Part shown: piece by piece, positions 8,066-13,203 of the stretch | Numbering within the stretch: the first letter of the stretch is position 1 | How the letters are laid out: the number at the start of each line of letters is the position of its first letter | Virus record (IMG/VR): IMGVR_UViG_3300020193_000906 | Location: 1 to 30,117 of that record | Source: a virus | DNA length: 30,117 nucleotides | Reading direction: 5' to 3' (one strand) | Notes under the pieces: model-generated | Database searches by the model: none | What the model saw: only the letters and a program-made list of their open reading frames with translations | Told to the model about the DNA's origin: nothing | Program-made: the position numbers and the translations under genes

Positions 8066-8389
8066 ATGCGCAAGTTTGTTCCACTCTTCATTCTCGCATT
8101 TGCTAGTTGCAGCACTGTCGATGCCGCCAAGACGACAGAGGCTGCTGCCCAGCTCAACACGATCTTCACCCAGCACTCTGGCAAGTGGCAGATGATCTTC
8201 ATGGCTGGCAAGCCCAGCCCTGAGACGATTGCCATTGTGATGGCCGCTGCTGAAGAAGATCGCCGTCGCTTCAACGATCTGATGACTGTCTTCGTGCAGT
8301 ATCTGAATACTGCTGGTGTGATCGATCCTGTCAAGTTCCAGCAGCAGGTGTTAGAACTGGCGCGTGAGATCAAAGATTTTACAAAGTGA
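8066..8389 (+). CDS. Small secreted or lipoprotein-like protein
   Basis: This 107-residue protein starts with a signal sequence, MRKFVPLFILAFASC, in which the cysteine at residue 15 could be a lipidation site, although phenylalanine at -3 is not the classic residue. TVDA|A at residues 17-21 could instead be a signal peptidase I site. The mature part is a mostly helical domain without recognised motifs. AGAGG lies 6-10 bases upstream of the ATG, and the gene follows the glycosyltransferase by one base. With the next two genes it may form a lysis or superinfection-exclusion cassette: small phage lipoproteins do both, and a spanin-like role is possible but not shown. Confidence 0.75.
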   Translation: MRKFVPLFILAFASCSTVDAAKTTEAAAQLNTIFTQHSGKWQMIFMAGKPSPETIAIVMAAAEEDRRRFNDLMTVFVQYLNTAGVIDPVKFQQQVLELAREIKDFTK

Positions 8390-8397
8390 GGTAAACG

Positions 8398-8640
8398 ATG
8401 CCCCCTTCCTGGGATGATGCCATCAACGCTGCTAGGCAGGATAGCAGCTACGACCTTTCACAACTCACGCCTGAGCAGGCTGCAAAGATCTTCGAGAGCA
8501 AGATCGACAAAGATCGGATCGACAAACTGATTGTCGAGCTGAAGGATGCCATTGCAACCAATCAGGCAAACGCTGTTAAACTGGCGAACGTGATTGCAAT
8601 CGTGCAAACCATCGTCGCAGTTGGGAAGATCATCGCATGA
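8398..8640 (+). CDS. Small protein with hydrophobic C-terminal helix
   Basis: This 80-residue protein is not recognised. Residues 1-60 are charged and helical (LTPEQAAKIFESKIDKDRIDKL). Residues 61-80 (LANVIAIVQTIVAVGKIIA) form a hydrophobic or amphipathic helix that could insert into or lie on a membrane. GAGG directly after the preceding stop and 6 bases before the ATG is a clear ribosome site. The stop overlaps the next start as ATGA. Context suggests a membrane-associated partner of the holin-like protein next to it. Confidence 0.75.
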   Translation: MPPSWDDAINAARQDSSYDLSQLTPEQAAKIFESKIDKDRIDKLIVELKDAIATNQANAVKLANVIAIVQTIVAVGKIIA

Positions 8641-8891
8641 AAACACTTGGAATCTTCGCGCCCTTTTGGGACACGCTTCGTGAGCTTGCTGACAGCAAGC
8701 GAGCGATGATTTTTTTGCTCGGCCTTGTTGCTATCGCCAACGCCGATTCTGTCGGCTTTGAAGGCGTGCGCGCCGAGTGCCGTCTCGCTGCTGCTGTCTT
8801 TCTCGGTGCAGTTTGGATCATCAGCCAATCGCTCACCGATATTTGGGCACCGCCGGCTGTGAAGCCTCAAGAGCCCCCTAAGCCTGTTTAA
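8637..8891 (+). CDS. Holin-like small membrane protein with two membrane segments
   Basis: This 84-residue protein has two probable membrane helices, AMIFLLGLVAIANA (about residues 23-36) and LAAAVFLGAVWIISQSL (about residues 50-66), joined by a short polar loop, and ends in a proline-rich tail (PPAVKPQEPPKPV). Size and topology match class II holins, which make holes in the inner membrane at lysis. However, no endolysin gene is visible in this window, so another membrane role is possible. It starts by ATGA overlap with the previous gene and is the last clear gene before a structured non-coding stretch. Confidence 0.7.
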   Translation: MKTLGIFAPFWDTLRELADSKRAMIFLLGLVAIANADSVGFEGVRAECRLAAAVFLGAVWIISQSLTDIWAPPAVKPQEPPKPV

Positions 8892-8898
8892 TGCTCAT

Positions 8899-9024
8899 CA
8901 GCCGTATCAGCCGCTCTTTTGGCTAACGGCTGGTAGCACTAAAACAGCGAGAAACTGCTTTAGGCAGCAGATGAAGCTGGGTGATTCGGCGTTGCCGGTC
9001 ACTCGGCTTCATCTATGTATAGAT
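8899..9024 (+). other. Structured intergenic block with nested stem-loops
   Basis: Three inverted-repeat structures fill this non-coding stretch. First, CAGCCGT (8899-8905) pairs with ACGGCTG (8926-8932) around an inner AGCC/GGCT. Second, AGATGAAGC (8969-8977) pairs with GCTTCATCT (9006-9014) around GTGA/TCAC (8981-8984, 8999-9002) and CGGC/GCCG (8987-8990, 8994-8997), giving one long hairpin with small internal loops. Third, ATCTAT-GT-ATAGAT (9011-9024) overlaps the last arm, so the second and third could be alternative folds. No T-run follows, so these are not ordinary terminators. It may be an RNA-processing site, a non-coding RNA or a regulatory switch. Confidence 0.5.
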
Positions 9025-9033
9025 AATTGAGAT

Positions 9034-9178
9034 ATGGCCACCATCCCAACATTTCTCGTCGTTGGCAATCTTGAGGCCAGACGCCATTCATTATTCTAGT
9101 GAATCAGAAATGTACATGGGGCTTGCAATCTACCAGAAGTATCTTGAATTGATTGCTGACGCCGTGCCGACACTCTGA
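9034..9178 (+). CDS. Possible short gene, split between two frames
   Basis: The frame ending at TGA 9176-9178 overlaps the next ATG as TGATG, and that next gene has no ribosome site of its own, so something translated should end here. This frame is open from 9023 and reads naturally at its end (EMYMGLAIYQKYLELIADAV), but its only ATGs (9110, 9116) would give about 22 residues. A different frame begins at ATG 9034 with MATIPTFLVVGNLEA and stops at 9099. Joining the two near 9079 by a one-base shift would give a protein of about 48 residues. It could be a small neck gene broken by an indel, a sequencing error, or a gene with an unusual start. Function unknown. Confidence 0.35.
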
Positions 9179-9687
9179 TGGCTACAACAGTTCAAGTTCA
9201 GAAGCTTCGTCGTAAGATCCAAGACTTCTACAGCAAGCGTACCGGGCAGCCGCTTGGCCCGAGTGAGTATGCTTTTGCTGATGAGGAATTGTTCGACATC
9301 ATCGACGATGCAGCAGCAGAGGCTACTGACGGCACCGCTAATGCAGAGTCGATGAATGCATTACAAGAGTCGTGGTGTATGCTCATCGCTCGCGCTGATG
9401 CTATTTTACAGATAGCGCAGGACGAGGCGCGTAGAATTAAGTGGCAAGCTAATCAAGAGATTGTCGATCCGTCGAACGTAGCGCAGAACTTGGTTGAGGT
9501 TGTCAAAGCCTTGCAGCAGCGCTATAGTGAAGCTAGGCAGCGCCAGCTTACTGCCAAGATTGAGGGCATCAGCGAGCGTAGCACGGGCGGTATGCTTAAC
9601 TTCAACAGCACCGTCCAGCCGCACTACCAGCGCAACTTTGACAACTCGACCGTGCGCCGAAATACCAGCCCTGACCATAGGTACTGA
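9178..9687 (+). CDS. Putative head-tail connector (neck) protein
   Basis: This 169-residue, mostly helical protein lies first in the block of neck genes, where head-tail adaptors normally are. It has a helical opening (VQKLRRKIQDFYSKRTG), an acidic middle (EELFDIIDDAAAEAT) and a long helix with LVEVVKALQQRYSEARQRQL near residues 105-125, then an asparagine- and arginine-rich unstructured tail. These features resemble the small helical connectors of HK97-like phages, but no signature motif is visible, so the name rests on context. The start overlaps an upstream stop (TGATG) and the stop overlaps the next start in the same way. Confidence 0.65.
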   Translation: MATTVQVQKLRRKIQDFYSKRTGQPLGPSEYAFADEELFDIIDDAAAEATDGTANAESMNALQESWCMLIARADAILQIAQDEARRIKWQANQEIVDPSNVAQNLVEVVKALQQRYSEARQRQLTAKIEGISERSTGGMLNFNSTVQPHYQRNFDNSTVRRNTSPDHRY

Positions 9688-10133
9688 TGGCTAGGTATCG
9701 CACCTACCAGAATATCTACATCTCAGACTCGATCGATTTGCTTCGATCCGAGCTTGAGCGTGACGTTTTTCACGGTGCCTGGTCGCCTACGCGCATTCGC
9801 GTTTACGCAACCAGCGGCATTCTTGACACATTTACTGAGGAAGTCACCTACTTTCAGTCCGATTCGTGGATGGCTGTTTCCGGGGTTGTAGGAACTATAA
9901 GGTTGGGCGATTCCTTACTTGGTCAAGGGGGTCGAGTGAAGGTGGGTGACTCCTCGGTTTTGTACCCCTTTGATCTCATCAGCGGTTTGTACGCTAACAA
10001 TCTGATCCGCGAGATTGCTCTGGGTACACCGTTGGCCAGCGGGCTTTACTATGTCGCCGGTAGCGATGTCACTGAGATCGCAGGCAACGCCATACTCATC
10101 AAGTTCGCCCTAACGCTAGATCGCAATGGCTAA
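9687..10133 (+). CDS. Putative neck/adaptor protein
   Basis: This 148-residue protein starts at a TGATG overlap, with AGG about 7 bases upstream, and overlaps the next gene by 8 bases. It is rich in beta strand and glycine (VVGTIRLGDSLLGQGGRVKVGDS), ending in a strand-like ILIKFALTLDRNG. I do not recognise a family. Position between a connector-like and a gp10-like gene suggests a head-completion or stopper protein. No membrane or signal sequence is present. Confidence 0.6.
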   Translation: MARYRTYQNIYISDSIDLLRSELERDVFHGAWSPTRIRVYATSGILDTFTEEVTYFQSDSWMAVSGVVGTIRLGDSLLGQGGRVKVGDSSVLYPFDLISGLYANNLIREIALGTPLASGLYYVAGSDVTEIAGNAILIKFALTLDRNG

Positions 10134-10590
10134 AACTACATTCGGCTTTAGCAACATCAACGGCAGAGCCTTTGATATCAAGGTGCTTGAAACTCCGAAT
10201 GGCTGGCCTGCGCACAGCACTCTCAAAAATCTCCGCGAGTACATCGTGGAAAAAATAAATGATGCTGGTCGAAACGCTAAGAAGCTGACAAAGACTCCTA
10301 ACTGGTCGCCAAGACTCACAGGCAAATTGATCAATTCGATCGATTGGATCGAAGCGTCGGGGTCAGGCCGACAACGTATCCTTTCAGGTGCACTCACAGT
10401 TAGCGTGCCATACGGTCGCCGGCAAGAGTTTGAACACAAAACCAGGGGTCGTTACTTGGCTAGGGCGATTGAACGTGCTCAGAGACTGTTTGTTCGTCAC
10501 TTGCGCGACAAGAATGTGATGGAAGACATCATCTTCGGTCGCAGAAAGCAAGCTAGCGGTGGCGGTGTAGTTGGCGGGCAGAGGTTCTAA
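10126..10590 (+). CDS. HK97 gp10-like neck/tail completion protein
   Basis: This 154-residue protein has the layout of HK97 gp10-type proteins, which act at the head-tail junction. There is a first helix (LREYIVEKINDAGRNAKKL), then SPRLTGKLINSIDW (residues about 62-76), a strand ending VSVPYGRRQEFE with the usual PY-G motif near residues 90-102, and a final helix ARAIERAQRLFVRHL. It ends in a glycine-rich tail. It overlaps the preceding gene by 8 bases and the following one by a TAATG junction. The family is recognised from the LTGKL...PYG...EF pattern, so moderate confidence. Confidence 0.7.
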   Translation: MAKTTFGFSNINGRAFDIKVLETPNGWPAHSTLKNLREYIVEKINDAGRNAKKLTKTPNWSPRLTGKLINSIDWIEASGSGRQRILSGALTVSVPYGRRQEFEHKTRGRYLARAIERAQRLFVRHLRDKNVMEDIIFGRRKQASGGGVVGGQRF

Positions 10591-11159
10591 TGGATAGAGT
10601 CACTGACTACGCTTGCAAGAGCATGACCCGCTACCTTGGAGTGGCGGTATCGGGCCTCAATGATTCTAAGGTAGTCAGCACTGACTTCGACTGGGATAAA
10701 GCCCCTGCGCCTGGAACACTCGGCAATCAGCAAATCACTAGACCGCTGCCGTTTGCTGGCGTTGTCTTGGTTCGTGATGGCGACAAGCCGTTTAGCCAAG
10801 GCAATATTCTCTACGATCGAGAGATTCTTATTCATGTCGAGTTGTGTTGCCGATCGTACACCGATCTGGTGAACATGACTGCCAGTATGCGGCAGTCGTT
10901 GCGTTCGGCTGTTAACACAGCCACCTCAGGCATCGGAGTGCCACTCTACGACTACGCGGCAGTGAGCGGTGCGTACTACGCCAACGTTGGTACGATGCAA
11001 ATTGACATCGGCAATTCTGAGTTCTTTGGTTCTGAGAATACGAAAGATCAAGGAAATCGCAAGTATCTTTCTATCACACCTATTGAAATGACCGCTTTCA
11101 AAGATGTCACTGCCACATTGCTCGAAAATATGGGACGAGTCAATCTAACTGATTCCTAG
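10590..11159 (+). CDS. Putative tail terminator protein
   Basis: This 189-residue protein begins at a TAATG overlap with AGAGG 5 bases before the start. It follows the gp10-like gene, where tail terminator (lambda U/gp17-like) genes lie. It contains beta strands with a run such as ILYDREILIHVELCCRSY and a helix TDLVNMTASMRQSLRSAV, which matches the alternating layout of tail terminators: strand, then helix with regularly spaced basic residues. It would cap the finished tail tube and bind the neck. There is no decisive motif; the call is mainly by order and secondary-structure pattern. Confidence 0.6.
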   Translation: MDRVTDYACKSMTRYLGVAVSGLNDSKVVSTDFDWDKAPAPGTLGNQQITRPLPFAGVVLVRDGDKPFSQGNILYDREILIHVELCCRSYTDLVNMTASMRQSLRSAVNTATSGIGVPLYDYAAVSGAYYANVGTMQIDIGNSEFFGSENTKDQGNRKYLSITPIEMTAFKDVTATLLENMGRVNLTDS

Positions 11160-11199
11160 ATGCGGTGTATAAAGCTGTGTAGTAGAAACTGAGGATTAA

Positions 11200-11736
11200 A
11201 TGCCACGCAACCCCAACGGACCTGAAGGTTTCATCACTACCTTCAAAGACCTCGGCTCTTTCATTGCCATCTACGATGAGCTGTTGACAGGCCAAGGCGG
11301 AGTTCGCACGAAGCTCGTGTCAGCTGTTGAGCAGCAAGACTACGACTTCGACACCGTTAAGTCGCTTTCGACGTTCATCAATAACATGACGTCGGCGTCG
11401 AATAACCTCGACACTGCGATCACTAACCTTCTTTCAGCTACCAGTAACTACCTGACGACGGTTACTGGTCCTGACATTTCTTCGGCATCCACAACTGCAT
11501 CAGGCGTTCTTGCCGATCTGGTCACTGTCATGCGCGGCGCTACGACTGGCGCTGGACCTTCAGGCATTTTCGTACTGCTCAGCGGCCATTTCCATACCTT
11601 CTTTCTCGAAGAGTATAACGTTGGCCTCCCAGCCACGAGTGGCTCGGTGCTGCTCACTGAGAGTGAATCGATGGATCTCATCTCAGGCACACAGCCTGCG
11701 ATCCGTCGTATGATCTCTGACGCCTACGCGGACTGA
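11200..11736 (+). CDS. Uncharacterised virion-region protein before the tail tube
   Basis: This 178-residue protein has a clear ribosome site (GAGG 11191-11194, 5 bases before ATG). It is not recognised. The first 110 residues are helical and rich in serine, threonine and asparagine (STFINNMTSASNNLDTAITNLL), with heptad-like spacing that could form a coiled coil. The rest has a hydrophobic segment SGIFVLLSGHFHTFFLEEYNVG that is too polar overall for a clear membrane helix. It stands alone between two non-overlapping gaps of 40 and 77 bases, unlike the coupled neck genes, so it may be expressed at a different level. A minor tail protein is possible. Confidence 0.7.
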   Translation: MPRNPNGPEGFITTFKDLGSFIAIYDELLTGQGGVRTKLVSAVEQQDYDFDTVKSLSTFINNMTSASNNLDTAITNLLSATSNYLTTVTGPDISSASTTASGVLADLVTVMRGATTGAGPSGIFVLLSGHFHTFFLEEYNVGLPATSGSVLLTESESMDLISGTQPAIRRMISDAYAD

Positions 11737-11772
11737 AAGTTGTATATCTCACTGTAACCACAAAACGATCAC

Positions 11773-11797
11773 GATTGCAGCCATGAAAGCTGCAATC
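11773..11797 (+). promoter_or_regulatory. Perfect 9-bp hairpin upstream of the tail tube gene
   Basis: GATTGCAGC (11773-11781) and GCTGCAATC (11789-11797) form a perfect stem with a 7-base loop. It ends 4 bases before the AGGAG ribosome site (11802-11806) of the tail tube gene. No T-run follows, so it is not an ordinary terminator; it could protect the 5' end of an mRNA or set translation of the abundant tube protein. Confidence 0.5.
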
Positions 11798-11813
11798 AGT
11801 CAGGAGAACTAAG

Positions 11814-12530
11814 ATGGCAGGCATTCACGGCAAAAACGCCTCGATCAGAGTCTCGACGACCGAGACTTTGATCTCTGGCGTCGAAATGGTTCCTAGCGGC
11901 AGAGTCTTCCAAGTTGCTGATGGTTCGCGTAACTGGCGATACGATCGCGAGAACACGCTCATCCAGTTCACGACTGGTCTGAACCAGGGTACTCCAGCGC
12001 TTGCGAACGACTCTAACGGTGTTGACATCAACACGCAGACGCGCCTCGTCAACTACGCTGGCGGCGCTATCCACCTTGGCCAATACCCGTCAGTGCTTTC
12101 GGGTGTCTACGCTATGGCAACGTCGATGACGTTGACGACTATTGCCAATCTCGTCGGTGACAACCGCAACTTCACGGCCACGATCAGCTCCGACACCGTT
12201 GACTCAACAGTCATGGGCGAAGCGTGGAAAAGCTTCGAGGATGGCTTGCTGGGCTTCGAGGGTTCGTTGGAAGGCTTGGTGCTGGATAATTTCTGGTATA
12301 AGCAGGCAGTTCAGACGCTGTCCGGCCTCGCGCCGCGCATCGTCCTGCGCTTCCAGGTTGACCCGAAGCATGTCAACACGTACTACCAGGGTACGGTGGT
12401 GTTCCCGTCCTTCGAAATCACGGGCGGCTACGATGCGCTGATTGAGCGCTCGGTTGACTTCCAGGGTCGTGGCCCGCTGGACTTGATCGAGAACAACGTG
12501 CCGTTCTTTAAGATCCATGCCACGAGCTGA
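11814..12530 (+). CDS. Major tail tube protein
   Basis: This 238-residue protein precedes a strong terminator and the tail-assembly chaperone, the fixed place of the tail tube gene. It is beta-rich with the signature-like stretch WKSFEDGLLGFEGSLEG (near residues 140-156), common to tube proteins of siphoviruses, and a late strand VVFPSFEITGGYDALIE followed by a C-terminal NNVPFFKIHA. Hexamers stack to make the tail tube. The ribosome site AGGAG lies 7 bases before the ATG, and GC-ending codons dominate, as expected for an abundant protein. No additional Ig-like C-terminal domain is seen. Confidence 0.85.
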   Translation: MAGIHGKNASIRVSTTETLISGVEMVPSGRVFQVADGSRNWRYDRENTLIQFTTGLNQGTPALANDSNGVDINTQTRLVNYAGGAIHLGQYPSVLSGVYAMATSMTLTTIANLVGDNRNFTATISSDTVDSTVMGEAWKSFEDGLLGFEGSLEGLVLDNFWYKQAVQTLSGLAPRIVLRFQVDPKHVNTYYQGTVVFPSFEITGGYDALIERSVDFQGRGPLDLIENNVPFFKIHATS

Positions 12531-12539
12531 GAAGTGAAG

Positions 12540-12578
12540 AATCCCTAGCGTTTGGCCACGCTAGGGATTTTTTGTTTT
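12540..12578 (+). terminator. Intrinsic terminator after the tail tube gene
   Basis: A perfect 11-bp stem, AATCCCTAGCG (12540-12550) with CGCTAGGGATT (12559-12569), closes an 8-base loop and is followed by a T-rich run. It lies 9 bases after the tail tube stop. It should limit expression of the chaperone and tape measure relative to the tube. Confidence 0.93.
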
Positions 12579-12609
12579 CAAGTTTTAAATAGTCAGTATT
12601 CAAATCGAA
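12579..12609 (+). promoter_or_regulatory. AT-rich leader with shared TAGTCA decamer
   Basis: The 31 bases between the terminator and the chaperone ATG contain TAGTCAGTAT (12590-12599), nearly the same as TAGTCACTAT after the capsid terminator. No Shine-Dalgarno is visible before ATG 12610. It may be part of a phage promoter, but two copies are not enough to define one. Confidence 0.25.
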
Positions 12610-13011
12610 ATGGGCAAGCTCATCTCAAAGTCCGAGATCTTTAGTAAGAAGGGTCTCGATCCACGTACTGTCTTCGTTTCTGAATGGGGCGGCGACGTTC
12701 TCTATCGTCCAATGTCGATGGTTGAGCGTCGTGAGATTCGTAAGAAGTGCTCCAATATCACAACTGGCGCTGGCGGCGAAACGCAGATTGACCTCGATGC
12801 CGAGAAGATGGAAGTTCTTGCGGTCATTTACTGCGTGATCGACCCCACTGACAAGGACAAGCGCCGCCTGATGTTTGGCCCTGACGATGTCAGCATCCTC
12901 GAAGAAGAGTTGACTGCTGGTGCCGTTAGCACGGTCGCGCAGGCAATTCTCCGCGATAGCGGACTGGCCGGTAACTCGCAATTTCGAGGCGAGAAAAAGA
13001 CTGAAGAATGA
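12610..13011 (+). CDS. Tail assembly chaperone, first frame (G-like)
   Basis: This 133-residue protein lies between tail tube and tape measure genes, as lambda G does. It has an opening FSKKGLDPRTVFVSEWGGDVLYRPMS typical of such chaperones, which bind tape measure during tail assembly. Its end (FRGEKKTEE) is charged. A second open frame overlaps its 3' end and carries a T-like extension, so part of the ribosomes probably shift frame just before the stop. The product is a cytoplasmic assembly factor, normally absent from the virion. The preceding terminator and weak start fit low expression. Confidence 0.82.
   Translation: MGKLISKSEIFSKKGLDPRTVFVSEWGGDVLYRPMSMVERREIRKKCSNITTGAGGETQIDLDAEKMEVLAVIYCVIDPTDKDKRRLMFGPDDVSILEEELTAGAVSTVAQAILRDSGLAGNSQFRGEKKTEE
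12991..13003 (+). promoter_or_regulatory. Probable programmed frameshift site (GAGAAAAAG)
   Basis: A run of five A (12994-12998) lies four codons before the first chaperone stop at 13009. The second frame is reached by +1 or -2. A -1 shift here would meet TGA almost at once (GAC TGA). Sliding back two bases lets AAG re-pair with AAA, so -2 is more likely than +1. The exact slip point could be elsewhere in the overlap. Confidence 0.6.
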
Positions 13012-13165
13012 GCCAGAGTTGTATGTCATGATGCAACTTGCATCAGACAAACACTGCTGGCTGTCTGATCTTGATGATATACCATCAGAGGAACTGCACC
13101 TCTGGATCGCCTTCTACCAGCTAGAAGAAGAGAAACGCAAGCTGGAAGAGGGGAAGAATAAGTAA
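13001..13165 (+). CDS. Tail assembly chaperone, second frame (T-like extension)
   Basis: This 55-codon segment reads KNEPELYVMMQLASDK, then DIPSEELHLWIAFYQLEEE, the pattern of lambda T-type extensions (the W-I-x-F-Y-Q-L-E motif near the end is typical). The frame is open upstream to before 12920, but that part is the out-of-frame reading of the first chaperone gene, so its ATG at 12920 is unlikely to be used. It is most likely made as a fusion to the first frame (12610-12999 plus 13001-13165 or equivalent). Such fusions bridge the tape measure and the tube protein during tail assembly. Confidence 0.75.
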   Translation: MKNEPELYVMMQLASDKHCWLSDLDDIPSEELHLWIAFYQLEEEKRKLEEGKNK

Positions 13166-13171
13166 CTTGAA

Positions 13172-13201
13172 GCGGTCTGCCCTGTATCTAGGGTAGACCG
13201 C
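13172..13201 (+). promoter_or_regulatory. 12-bp hairpin directly before the tape measure start
   Basis: GCGGTCTGCCCT (13172-13183) pairs with AGGGTAGACCGC (13190-13201), one G-T pair included, around a 6-base loop. The stem ends 2 bases before ATG 13204, and no Shine-Dalgarno is seen. It lacks a T-run, so it is not a normal terminator. It could restrain tape measure initiation or bring the chaperone end close to the new start. Confidence 0.55.
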
Positions 13202-13203
13202 CC

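Noticed and set aside
7522-8373. A 283-codon open frame on the minus strand opposite the glycosyltransferase and lipoprotein genes
   Set aside because: It crosses two well-supported + strand genes with ribosome sites and clear motifs, its peptide has no recognisable pattern, and no other minus-strand gene is supported in the window.
8892-9177. A tRNA gene in the structured gap
   Set aside because: I could not find a 7-bp acceptor stem with the T-loop consensus and an anticodon arm at the right distances; the hairpins have the wrong sizes.
12993-12999. A standard -1 slip at G AAA AAG
   Set aside because: After a -1 slip the reading is GAC then TGA, so it would end at once rather than enter the T-like frame.
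12920-13165. Independent translation of the second chaperone frame from ATG 12920
   Set aside because: No ribosome site is present, and the first 27 codons are simply the out-of-frame reading of the first chaperone gene; the meaningful part begins only near its stop.
13172-13201. The hairpin before the tape measure gene as a transcription terminator
   Set aside because: No T-run follows; the stem is followed by CC and the start codon, and termination here would silence all downstream tail genes.
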